DNA of 64,000 nucleotides from Saposhnikovia divaricata (lineage: Eukaryota; Streptophyta; Magnoliopsida; Apiales; Apiaceae): positions 58,515,001 to 58,579,000 of the forward strand of contig CM071596.1 in NCBI GenBank assembly GCA_036435485.1, read 5' to 3'. The notes under the pieces were generated by a model. It was not told where the DNA came from, ran no database searches, and saw only the letters and a list, made by a program, of their open reading frames with translations. Position numbers and translations under genes: made by a program. Of the stretch, positions 23,330-34,206 are shown piece after piece. The first letter of the stretch is position 1; each line of letters starts with the position of its first letter.

Positions 23330-25658
23330 TCTTCAACTTAGGTGTAGATGCTTGAGTGATGGGGTTTGATAAATGCTCATTTGCATGAATATTGGATGCA
23401 TGCATGTGTGGAAAATTGGCATACATATTATTCATGTTAGGTATGTTCCATGACATTTGTGGCACATTCATAGATTGAAAGTAAGGATTAGACACATATG
23501 GCATGTTCACATATGGATTTGAAAAACTAGCATTTTGATACAAACCAAGCATTGCAGGCATACATGGCATTGGTTGAGGTACATGAACAGGAGCCTTGTT
23601 GACAATCTTGCAATTAGAAGATAGATGATTGACACTATTACAATTACTACAAGTTTTCCTAGGAGCAAACTTGTCAGGAGAGTAATTATTTTTCTTGTTG
23701 ATGCCTATCTTACCATTTCTGTTCTTTTTCTTTTTATCCTCAATTTCTACCTTTTCATTATCTTATTTACCAACAGCCTTTTTGTTGTGTAAATCACCTG
23801 CCTTAGCCTTCCCACTGGATTTGGTTTTGCTGCACTCACCACTAACAAAATTCTTTTTGACTGGACCATACTTGATATCCAGTTTCCTAAGTTCCTTCTT
23901 ACTAACAGACTTTTTGTTAGTCGACGGATACCTCTCATCCGTTGACGGTTCATCTGTCAACGGATGATCACTATCCGTTGATTCACAAATAGTCTCTAGA
24001 TCCTCAAGGTCAGGTTCTAGCTCCTTTTTCTTTTGAGTCCAGGTATCCTTCACAAACGATTCTATTCCCTGAACTTCTATTATGTTTTGAGAAATATTCC
24101 TACAACTTTGAAATTTAGCAATTATCCCTTGTTCTTTTTCAAGATGGTATTTTAAAATCAGTTTTCTCTTTAACACAGCTTCAAGTTCACTTTTAGCATT
24201 ATTGCAATCAACTCTCATTTTCTCAAATTCTAGAAATTGAGTTTCTAGAGCAGCATTTCTATCACTTAAAAACAGATTAGACTCTTTAATCCTATTGTTC
24301 TCTTTAGTAAGTGATTTAAGAGTAACACTTAAGTGATATAGTTCAGTAGACATTTCATCTATAACACTATTGCATTCCTCTTTGGTGAGCTCAGAGAGAT
24401 TAGTAGAAAATACCTGATTGCTAGCTGAACTTGCTTCCTGCTCTCCAGAATCAGCCATTAAAGCAAGGTTGACTAACTCAACATCATCATCAGAATGATT
24501 GTCATCAACAGCCCAGTCATACTCTTGGGTCAAGAATGCCTTTCCTTTCTGCCTGAGAAGATCAAAATATTTCTTCTTATAGTCAACAGCCTCAGTTGAC
24601 TTTCCCTTGTTCTCAGATCTAAGTTTCCTGCATTCACTTATCATGTGACCAGCAATTCCACAATTGTAGCATTTAATTTTGGATTTATCCACATAGTTGC
24701 TTGTGGAAAAATCCTTGTTAAATGGCTTGGCCACCCCAAAGTTTCTCTTGAATTTCAGCTTAGAGAATCTCCTAGATAGAAAAGCTAAGTGCTCATCTAT
24801 CTCATCCAATTCATCCTGCTGAAGAGCATTCAATTCCTCAGACACCTTTTCCTTGCTCCTGCTTGATTCTGCTCTACCTTTACAAACCTCCCTGTTTGGT
24901 GTAGAACTAGCAGTTTCTGTCCTTTCCTCCTTTTGCTCCAAGTTGGCAACAAGTGCAACTGACCCACTTTTCTTTTGAGACTTCTCAATCTCTTCATCCT
25001 GCTCCATTTCCAGCTCATAGGTCTTTAAAGTTCCATAGAGCCTTTCAAGAGTAAATGTCTTGTACTCTTGAGTGTTTCTTAGAGAAACAGTCATTGGCTT
25101 CCATTCCTTGGGCAGTGATCTCAGAAATTTTAGATTAGAATCATTAACTTGATAGATTCTTCCATACAGTTTCAAACCATTTAGTAGCTTTTGAAATCTA
25201 CTAAATGTATCATTCAATGTTTCTCCACTCTTAAAGTGAAAATGTTCATACTGTTGGATTAGTAGTTGCATCTTGTTTTCCCTTACCTGTTCTGTTCCTT
25301 CACACAGGGTTTGAACAGTGTCCCATACTTCCTTGGCGGTAGTACAGTTAATAACATTGTCAACCATGTCTGTTTCTAGACCATTGAACAGAATATTCAT
25401 GGTCTTTTTGTCTTTGTGGACTTCTGCAATATCTTCAAGACTCCACTCAGAGACAGGTTTGGGAATGAGAGTGTCAGGTACATCATCAGCCAGGACAACT
25501 CTTGTTGCTGTCTTCATTGGAACATGAGGACCCTTGTCAATGCAATCCACAAAGCCCTCATCAATAGACGAGAGATGTAGACGCATTTTTACTTTCCAGT
25601 GAAAGTAATTTTCTCTATCAAGAACTGGAATCTTTACTCCATAATCCTTCTTAGACAT
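23259..25658 (-). pseudogene. Copia gag (broken by a stop and a frameshift)
   Basis: The likely start is the Met of MSKKDYGVKIPVLDRENY at 25658; an in-frame Met lies ten codons upstream. The N-terminal part (about residues 30-230 from 25688) has the usual plant copia gag pattern: WKVKMRLHLSS, the VWDTVQTLCEG region, and LNDTFSRFQKLLNGLKLYG. A CCHC knuckle CYNCGIAGHMISEC lies near residue 340. A coiled-coil-like stretch (about 440-550) follows, then a linker with motif-encoded peptides near 575-600. An in-frame TAA at 23763-23765 comes before a second knuckle, CSNCNSVNHLSSNC, near 23640. The frame then ends at 23259, and pol continues in another frame from about 23270-23280. Gag forms the virus-like particle; this copy could yield only a protein shortened before the second knuckle. 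Confidence 0.88.
23921..23982. promoter_or_regulatory. Cluster of ATCCGTTGAT motifs inside gag
   Basis: Three exact cores and one TCGACGGAT variant lie within about 60 bp, in alternating orientation, translated as STD, HPLTD and STDERYPST. This is the fourth internal cluster of the element. Confidence 0.7.
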
Positions 25659-25703
25659 GTTGGAAGTGTGTTGATCTGTAAACTTCAAATATGTTAGAAG
25701 CTT

Positions 25704-25715
25704 GCTCTGATACCA
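25704..25715 (-). other. Primer-binding site of the SIRE-like element
   Basis: GCTCTGATACCA on the plus strand is TGGTATCAGAGC on the minus strand, two bases inside the 5' LTR. It is the initiator-Met type. Confidence 0.92.
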
Positions 25716-25717
25716 AT

Positions 25718-26731
25718 TGTTATTCCCAGATTACACACTTGTATAATTGTAGAAGGGGGGGTTGAATACAATTCTTGATATTTATAAATTTCTGATAAGA
25801 ACTCCAGAAATCTATACTAAGATAATTGCTTGTAAAAAGATTAATGCACAAACACATAAAAAATCAGGTGGTTAAATGCACCACCTGAAGCTTTTATTCG
25901 AAGAAAACTATGTGATACAAAAGTACACAGCTTCTGTTTTACAACTCTTTGCTTTCTAAGAATATTCAATAGAAACCCTAAGCAAAATGTATCTGTTTTC
26001 TTAACCTACAAAGAGTTGCTACACTTGGTTATAAATCCCAAGTTTTACAAGTACTGTTGGAATAAGATAATATTAATCTAATTCTAGTTGACTTGCTACT
26101 ACACTCCAAATACACATGTAGCCGAAAGGTTGTCCTTGTGTTCAGACATGTCTCCTACACCTTTCTTGTATTCATAGTGTAAATGGAATGCTTCTTTCTT
26201 CTGTGTTTCCAAAGTATGGCTGCCATACTGCTTTTTGTATCTACTATCAACCCATGTGATCTGTCAGTCAAACATGTCCTTATCAACTGCTAATCCCCAG
26301 CTAATCATAGAAGACAGTGTCAATGATTATCCGTTGATATTGTACACTGACATCCGTTGATGATGTATTGAGCGGTATCCGTTGATATTGAGACTTGAGC
26401 TGTATCCGTTGATAGAGTGGATTTGAGTTGTATCCGTTGATAGAGTTTTGTCTTCATCTGTTGATACACTTTCACTTAGACAGAATTACATAGCATAGCT
26501 TATTTACAATTGGCTACCCTATTCTGCCTATCCGTTGATGGTCAACATGACTGTGGATAAAACACTATCAACTGATAACATAGAGATACTGCAGTATGCT
26601 ACAAAACCTCATCCGTTGATGAGCTACCTGTCAACGGATAGAGTTATAAATCCTCATCCGTTGACAGCTACAAAACCTTATACAATTTGATTGATTGTGA
26701 AGTTATCATCAAGTACAACATATTTCTAACA
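25718..26731 (-). repeat. 5' LTR of the SIRE-like element
   Basis: It is about 99.4% identical by eye to 13676-14690, with ends TGTTATTCCC and TTCTAACA. It carries the same nine motif cores (26327-26664). AGTCG follows. Confidence 0.95.
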
Positions 26732-27299
26732 AGTCGGGAACCCTAGTTTAGTGGGGCTGTAATCCCAAAATATTTTGTAAGTCAGTAGCGAAGAGAGAAA
26801 ACATTTTTCTTGCTCCCAAAACCCTGGATTCCCAAATTTTTATAAGTTCGAAGGTGTTTGGATATGCTTTAAAGAGCGAGTATATGTGTGAATATATATT
26901 TGGGAACCCCGATCATTTTCAAATAATTTTCTGAAGGTCGGAAAAAATTTAAATAATATTTAAAGGACTTAAAAAATTTTTGAATAGATAATCTGATTTT
27001 TAAATCAATTAAAGATATTCAATAAATTTTTATTAAACAAATATCTATAAATAAATGATTTCTCAAAGTAATATTGCCTTAATAAAATAAATATACAAAT
27101 AATATTTATTAAAACATTTCCAAGTATTTAATACGTTTTGGAAATATAAATAATGTTTGATAAAACATTTAATCGAAAAATAACTAATATCCTATGTCCG
27201 GAAATCCCTCCGGGTTTTTATTATAGTCTCACTATCGTAAATACCGACTCCTGATCTAGAGTCAAAAATAAATCAATATGCTTTATCACATAGAGCCTT

Positions 27300-29040
27300 A
27301 ACAAATACTGGCTTATATCGTGTAGTTCGATCGTCGAAGACATCATTCAAAAATAATATTTAGTGAATCTGGATCGTGCCCCGTTACGGGAAGTAGCACT
27401 TTTACTACGTTTTTGTTAAAATCTCGTACAACCCGACCTTTTTATTTTTTTAATATTTTTTCCCAACACTAGAATGTGTGTTTATTAACTTTCGTATGGT
27501 TGGATCGTTGAAGAAATCATTCCAAGAAATTATTCAGTGAATCTGGATTATGCCCCGTTACACGAACCAACACTTTTACTACGTTTTTTTGAAAATCTCG
27601 TACAACCCGACCTTTTTATTTTTTGATTATTTTTTCCCAACACTGGAATGAGTGTTTATTAACTTTCGTGCGGTTCGATCATCGAAGAAATCATTCAAAA
27701 AAATTATTCAGTGAATCTAGATCGTGCCACGTTATAGGAAGTAGCATTTTACTATGTTTTTGTTAAAATCTCGTGCAACCTGACCTTTTTATTTTTTGAT
27801 TATTTTTTCCCAACACTAGATTGAGTGTTTATTAACTTTCGTGCGGTTCGATCGTCAAAGAAATCATTCAAAAAAATTCTTCAGCGAATATGGATCGTGC
27901 CCCGTTACGGGAAGTAGCACTTTTACTACGTTTTTGTTAAAATCTCGTACAACCCGGCCTTTTTAATTTTTTTATTATTTTTTCCCAACACTAGAATGAG
28001 TGTTTATTAAGTTTCGTATGGTTTGATCGTCGAAGAAATCATTCAAAGAAATTATTCAGTGAATCTAGATCGTGCCCCGTTACAGGAACCAACACTTTTA
28101 CTACGTTTTTTTTAAAATCTCGTACATCCCGACCTTTTTATTTTTTGATTATTTTTTCCCAATACTAAAATGAGTGTTTATTAACTTTCGTGCGGTTCGA
28201 TCATCGAAGAAATCATTCAAAAAAATTATTCAGCGAATCTGGATCGTGCCCCGTTATGGGAAGTTGCACTTTTACTACGTTTTTGTTAAAATCTCGTACA
28301 ACACGGCCTTTTTATTTTTTTAATATTTTTTCCCAACACTAGAATGAGTGTTTATTAACTTTCGTACGGTTTGATCGTCGAAGAAATCATTCAAAAAATT
28401 ATTCAGTGAATCTGGTTCGTGCCCCGTTATAGGAACCAACACTTTTACTACGTTTTTTTGAAAATCTCGTACAACCCGACCTTTTTATTTTTTGATTATT
28501 TTTTCCCAACACTAGAATGAGTGTTTATTAACTTTCGTGCGGTTCGATCATCGAAGAAATCATTCAAAAAAATTATCCAGTGAATCTAGATCGTGCCACG
28601 TTATAGGAAGCAGCATTTTACTATGTTTTTGTTAAAATCTCGTACAACCTGACCTTTTTATTTTTTGATTATTTTTTCCCAGCACTAGAATAAGTGTTTA
28701 TTAACTTTCGTGCGGTTCGATCGTCGAAGAAATCATTCAAAAAAATTATTCAGTGAATCTGGATCGTGCCACGTTACGGGAAATAGCACTTTTACTACGT
28801 TTTTGTGAAAATCTCGTACAACCTGGCCTTTTTATTTTTTATTATTTTTTTCCAACACTAGAATGAGTGTTTATTAACTTTCGTAAGGTTCGATTGTCGA
28901 AGAAATCATTCAAAAAAATTATTCTGTGAATCTGGATCGTGCCCCATTACAGGAAGCTGCACCTTTACTACGTTTTTGTTAGAATCTCGTACAACCCGAC
29001 CTTTTTATTATTTAATTATTTTTTCCCAACACTAAAATTA
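27300..29040. repeat. Tandem array, about ten copies of a 174-bp unit
   Basis: A phrase like GAATCTGGATCGTGCCCCGT recurs near 27365, 27540, 27715, 27887, 28062, 28236, 28407, 28583, 28757 and 28928, so the period is 171-176 bp. Three subtypes can be told apart by the next bases (AAGTAGCAC, AACCAACAC, and AAG(T/C)AGCATTTT after CCACGTTATAGG). They occur in the order A-B-C-A-B-A-B-C-A-A, which suggests duplication of blocks larger than one unit. The array lies inside the long LTR and has no coding potential. Confidence 0.93.
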
Positions 29041-30512
29041 GTATCTATTATATCAATATTCTGAAAATTTGAGAAAATTTTTTTTGTTTCGAAACAAATT
29101 TTTGAAATTTCTTAGAATTTCATGATCCTTAATCAAATTTCACTTCCCTCCCTTCATCTAATTCAAATTTCCGCTTGTAAATATTTGATTTTCCCCGTTC
29201 ATTTCACTTCCCCCTAATCATATCACCGCTTCTTACACTTACACTTTCACTTCCCTCATTCTCCCCCAAATCAAAGTTTCATTTCCCTCCTCGCCAAAAT
29301 TTCATTTCCCCCTCTATCTTATCTTCTCAGCCGTAAAAACACATAAACATTATTTGCCCCCAATTTCAGTGATTAACAAAGAAATTAAATATTGGTTGGA
29401 GACTCTTGTCTCTCTCTCTCCCTCTCTCTATCTGTTCCCAGATATAGATGATTCGGCAAACCCAACCCATGCCTCTCTTTTTTCTTCTCGATTCGTAAAT
29501 AAACAATCTATTTGTCTTGATTCATGAGTTTTTGCCATTAAAAACGTCCTTTTGTGCCAAAAATAGAAACCCCCAAATCGATTTTGAAACCCTAAACTCA
29601 AATGTTAGAAACCCTCGATAAAATTCCAAAAATCTATTAGTTTCACTCATTTTCTCAGTATTTTGATCTTGTCTCTCGAATATATACAAGAAAATCGTAT
29701 ATATTCACAACCCCCTTTCAATCCCTTTTCGGTTCTTGCATGTTCCTGTTGGTTCAATTATTTTGATGGTTGTTCAATGCTTTTGGTGACCATTCTAAGC
29801 TATCGAAGGTCGTAAAACAGCGTAGCTTCGTTCCTATCCCAGTGGTTCAGATTTAATTTCATAAATCCGGTCACCAATGCAGGGGTATACGATTTTATAC
29901 ATAATATATACACTGATAATCACACACTCATCTTTTACTTTAGAATTTATTGTTTAAATCGTTACTAACATTTTTTTGTTTTTTGAATACTGACTGTTGT
30001 CGTAGGCGAATCACACAACATATTCTGTACCGTTGTCTGATATAGGTAAGAGATGGCATCTCAATAGATAATAGGAAAATAGGGGCTTACACAACGGACA
30101 AAAATGCTTGTCTGGTCTTGTTTTTCTTGTAGTGCTTACTTGTTCATAATGGGATTGGATTTCAGATACGTGGGTTTGCCCAAAGTTTAATTAGATTTGT
30201 GATTGATTTGACGGTGACGTTGTATATTTCGTACACGTTATCTGATTGTTGCCCACATTAGATACCCTATGATGTGTGTAGTTGTATCTATTCTGTTTTG
30301 ATCTCGGTATGAGATATCCTAACCCCTCGTTGTTTCAGCAAATGCTTATTTTTGAAATAAAAGTTTTATTATAAACTGTCAAATATGCATTTCTGTTTTA
30401 TAAATTCTATTCCAAATCTGTACTGGGCGGTTGGCTCATGCCGCATTCTTTTTGTGGCAGGTGCTTAGGGGGATCTGGGCTGAGTGTTGGAGAGCTACTC
30501 TTATTCCATTAA
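29041..30512. other. Rest of the long LTR; non-coding
   Basis: The stretch is pyrimidine-rich at 29130-29300, with CTCTCTCTC runs at 29409-29430. No protein-coding motif is seen. Transcribed leader sequence of a retroelement is plausible but not demonstrable by eye. Confidence 0.45.
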
Positions 30513-30621
30513 CTAGCATATAACCCGTGCAACGCACGGTTCTTTTTTTAATATTTATTATATTATTTTTTAATTATTTATTTGTTATTAGTTTACATAT
30601 CAAATTCTTGTTATGAGATTG

Positions 30622-30677
<56 letters not shown>

Positions 30678-31145
30678 GTATATATACATATATATATATA
30701 AGATTTTACACGTTCAATTTATTATGTGTTTTATCTTAAATTCTTAAAACTTGATTTGGATGATTTTACAGCCTTCGTGAAATTAACAAAATAATCTTTA
30801 ATTTAGTGATGATTTAACAATTTTCTCCAATTAAAACTACCAAGAAACAAAAGAGAGATGAAATTGACGATTTTTTATATTGAAAATTCTATTCTATTTA
30901 GAAAATCTACTTATATAGTTATATTTTGTTTTGATTATCAAAATAACCTTCTTACTATTTGAAGATAGTTGTAATTAGGGGTGAGCAAAAAAAACCGAAA
31001 AACCGAAACCGGACCGAAAAACCATACCGAAAAAAATTGAAACCGATAAAAATCTAAAAAAAACCGTAACCGAACCAAACCGACGAAACGGTTTGATAAC
31101 GGTTACGGTTTTATCCCAATAACCGAACCGAAAAACTGAACCGTT

Positions 31146-31234
<89 letters not shown>

Positions 31235-32524
31235 TATTAATATAATATAATTATGTAATAATACAATATTTACTGTACATAATCTAATATAGTTAGATAT
31301 AACTCACTATAAAATTAATGGAATAACATCATTACGTAAAAAACATACCCGGTCTTTTTATTCTTTTCTACATTAATTCACTGACTCTCAACAATTTCAT
31401 TTTTTCTGTTAATACAGTAACCAAGTGCCCTAACTCAAGGAAGGTAATTTGTCACGGTAATAAATGTTTCTTATCCTATGATTAATATTACCTCCTCAGC
31501 TGGGAAACTCAGTACAGAAGAGAACATATTGTACTGTAAACTGTAGTGTGTAGTATGCAATATGTAAAACATATTATTTTTTACTTTATACAATATATTT
31601 TAATTAGGTAGAAAAAAAACCGGGAAAAACCGAAACCGACAAACGGTTAACCGAACCGAAAAAAACCATTCCGAATGGTTTGGTTACGGTTAATAGGTAG
31701 AAACCGAACCGAACCGACATGAACGGTTTGGTAACGGTTTTTGATAAAAACCGAGCCGAACCGACCCGTGCACACCCCTAGTTGTACTAACAACCAAATA
31801 CAGTTTTAATAATAAGTGTAGGAGGGATTTTGTCCAAAAATTTGGTAGTTGGTAGTCTGGTCCTCAGTACGATAAAATAAATAAGAACAATTAGATCTTA
31901 AAATAAATTGATAAAAAATGTTGGATCTAGCATAAAAAAATATTTAATATTTTAACATGTAAACTAACAAGTGTATATATATTGAAATACGAAAAAGTGC
32001 TTGTAAATGATTTAAATCATATATAATAAGGTTTTCTATATTGAATAGGATTATTAATGTAGGTATTCTACAGTAAATAGGATTAATGTAAAAATTCGTA
32101 ATTATATTTTCTCTTGAAATTCTTAGTGTTTTCATTTGGATAATAATTGTTAAATCATCACTAAATTAAAGATAATTTTATAAGTTTAGCGTGGACTGTA
32201 AAATCATCCAAATCTGATTTCTATATCTCGAGATAGAGCCTAAATAGTAAATATGAACTTTTTTAATATTAATAAATAAATAAAATTCTGTTCTAATACA
32301 ATCTTTTATATTCTTTTCAGATTATAATTTCTTTTTAAAATTCAATTCTAATACAACCTTTTTAATTATATCGTTTTTAGATTATAATATTCTTTTTAAT
32401 ATGATATAATCTTGATCGTCTATTTTTAAAAATATTATATTCGACGGTTGAGATTAATTTGGCGGCACAACGACCAAACCAAAATTATGGATAAGATCCG
32501 TCTTACGCTTATTATATATAAGGA
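30513..32524 (-). mobile_element. Non-autonomous Helitron, minus strand
   Basis: On the minus strand the element starts TCCTTATATATAATAAGCG at 32524 and ends ATGCTAG at 30513. A hairpin CCGTGC-GTT-GCACGG lies about 11 bases before the CTAG. TC start, 3' hairpin and CTRR end are the Helitron hallmarks. The flanking host bases (A before, T after) fit insertion between A and T with no target duplication. There are no Rep or helicase sequences inside. The interior holds (TA)n runs at about 30624-30700 and 31147-31200, a (TTTA)n run and an inserted hAT MITE. Confidence 0.8.
30976..31780. mobile_element. hAT-type MITE nested in the mini-Helitron
   Basis: The terminal inverted repeats are TAGGGGTGAGCA and TGCACACCCCTA, one mismatch apart. 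The 8-bp flanks GTTGTAAT (30968-30975) and GTTGTACT (31781-31788) match at seven positions. An 8-bp duplication and CAGGGG-like ends are typical of hAT. The subterminal parts are packed with ACCGAA / TTCGGT words in opposite orientation at the two ends. The centre is AT-rich with a long (TA)n and a (TTTA)n run. There is no transposase. Confidence 0.85.
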
Positions 32525-32750
32525 TATAATTAGGATTTATGGATTTCTAGCATTATTTGGACTTTCATAGATTTTGGTTTTCATACTTATTAGGTTGAAC
32601 TGTAATTTGGAGGTTTTATATTACTGGGAGATTAAGATTATTAGACTATTTAATCATTTTATTTAGAGATTGTTCTTAGTGCTCTGTTTGCATGTCTATG
32701 GATTATAAGTAATATTTCTTCCCATTTTAGTTAAGAATGGGGGTGTTACA

Positions 32751-33130
32751 CTGGCACAATTCGAGAATGAGCAAACCACACGCCAGAATATTGGTCCCAG
32801 CACACGTCACCACATTTTCCACCTGGACATGTGTACTCCATCTATTGGCCCAGGTGTACACTACTGAGGATTTATCGCTCATGATTGCAAGTACCTCTCC
32901 TTAACCCTAATTCTTGGGCTATGTATAGCCAAAATGAAGGGTGTGGGGTTAGTCTCTCTCACATACACACACCCCCATATTTAGATTACTCTCATTTCCT
33001 GATTATTTTTTCCAAAGTCTACAATTATTTTCACGTGGGAGGTGTCGTGGGGGCCAAACCCCCCTCGGGTATTGTTTTAAGAGGCCTAACCAGTAGCTAC
33101 ACCTCTTCCGAGTGTAGGAAAGGCGAGGAA
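32751..33130. other. Non-coding segment with LTR-promoter-like sequence
   Basis: No gene is supported. GGGCTATGTATAGCC (about 32918-32932), followed by CT/CA-rich sequence, resembles a TATA box and start region. A GC-rich stretch with inverted words (GTGGGGGCCAAACCCCCC) lies near 33050. It abuts the broken PP2 copy and could be a truncated solo LTR. Confidence 0.35.
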
Positions 33131-33620
33131 GGACCGGACTTAGACTGGAGTTACCGGGGACAAGTTAATACGGGTATTGAAGACATCAACTGTGTCAAAC
33201 ATGTAAGGCATGCATGGTTTGTTAACAGTCCTGCATTCACTTTCGCAACCACCACCAATTCCTAGAAATGTTTCTAATGGTTGTTCTTCCCCAAATCCAC
33301 CAAAGTAATAATTGGTATAATAAAAAAAAAAAAAAAAAAAAAAAAAGGTATACAGTGCCAAATATATGGTTGACCATCTATAACATTCAGAAAAAATGAA
33401 AAACTATGAATTAGTTCCCTGCAACCGAAATAAATGTGTGTGTGAGTGGGATGTAGAGAGAGGGAGAGAAGAAGTGTGTGTGTCTGTGTATGTGTTTCTT
33501 TCCAGTTATATACACAGATGTAAAATTTTGGACCTTGTTCGATAATAATTCTGTTTGGTCAAGTAGTCATCTGGTTCGTACTGATGGAGAGCATCTTTGA
33601 GAAAAAATGAAACCCATGTG
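33131..33620 (-). pseudogene. Truncated second copy of the F-box/PP2-like gene
   Basis: Minus-strand residues YYFGGFGEEQPLETFLGIGG match SYFGGLGEEQPLEAYVGIDD of the intact neighbour, and the next 25 or so residues still align. Upstream (33362-33600) the DNA also aligns with intron 2 and exon 2 of the neighbour, so this is a tandem duplication rather than a retrocopy. Between the two parts about 55 codons of the PP2 domain are missing, and a run of about 26 A (plus strand) sits in the gap. The F-box exon is absent, and the 3' part of the PP2 domain stops near 33131 where unrelated sequence begins. Confidence 0.8.
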
Positions 33621-34206
33621 GTCAAGTTTTAAAGATGATCGCTTAAATCACTAAACTCAGCTCTTGTGTACTATGCACGTTCACCGATAACTGTATAATA
33701 TGGTTGGATTGAGATCTCCTTCATAACATTCTCATTGTTTATCATCTCAGGGTGCATAAATTCTATGATTCAAAATAAATAAAGTACCAGCTGTAGGTTT
33801 TAACCCGAGATTGAACAAATATGTTAAGCATGAATTTACTCATCTTATTATGCTGTAGATCATGGATTTAAAAGTGTGAGCTCTGCTCCATCATGTACTG
33901 ATGTCTACTATAATGGATGATTCATTGATACAATAAAAGTTTACTTTGATTCAAAAAATACTCTGCATTTATGATAGTAAAAATTACAACCATTACTAGC
34001 ATCCTCATTCAGAGTTCATACCATTGATTTTTTATTTATTTTTTGTTTTGTTTTACAACTCCCTTTTTTCTTGGGATAAGCAACTAGATATGGGGAAATC
34101 GAAATGTAAATATAGCTTGGCCTTGCCTTTAAGACATCTTTGATCCAGTTCAAGAGGTTATTATTAGGTCCATTTGGCATGAAGTCAACCCCCTTATCTA
34201 GGATCA
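33621..34206. other. Spacer and probable 3' UTR of the PP2-like gene
   Basis: No coding sequence is supported. The part next to 34206 should hold the 3' untranslated region of the minus-strand gene. T-rich sequence at 34027-34070 lies in it, but no clear polyadenylation signal was chosen. Confidence 0.4.

Larger units (their letters stand above)
13676..26731 (-). mobile_element. SIRE-like Ty1-copia retrotransposon with two extra ORFs
   Basis: The element is 13,056 bp, with LTRs of 1015 bp (13676-14690) and 1014 bp (25718-26731). By eye the LTRs differ at six bases and one A-run indel. The flanks are AGTCA and AGTCG, a target duplication with one mismatch. PBS TGGTATCAGAGC (minus strand) lies at 25704-25715 and the PPT at 14691-14703. 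Order on the minus strand: gag, protease, integrase, RT, RNase H, then two further long ORFs before the 3' LTR. Size, the WYLDSGCSRHMTGD protease signature, the G-run near the LTR start and the ORFs after pol fit the SIRE/Maximus lineage. Lesions: a stop in gag, a frameshift between gag and pol, a 6-bp deletion in RT and a stop before RNase H. It sits inside the long LTR. Confidence 0.93.
12274..32750. mobile_element. Very long LTR (solo or LARD/gypsy-type) split by nested insertions
   Basis: The left edge reads TGTGACACCCCAAAACCCGG and the right edge GGGGGTGTTACA. Together they form the inverted TGTGACACCCC / GGGGTGTTACA ends typical of plant gypsy and LARD LTRs. The pieces 12274-13675, 26737-30512 and 32525-32750 should be continuous once the SIRE-like copia element and the mini-Helitron are removed, giving about 5.4 kb. 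There is no coding sequence; a 10-copy 174-bp tandem array lies at 27300-29040. The flanks CTTGT and CTGGC do not form a clear target duplication. The claim therefore rests on the paired ends and on the nesting. Two unrelated sequences with similar ends remain possible. Confidence 0.5.

Noticed and set aside
12269..32755. Search for a 5-bp target duplication around the long LTR.
   Set aside because: CTTGT and CTGGC share only three bases, so no duplication is claimed.
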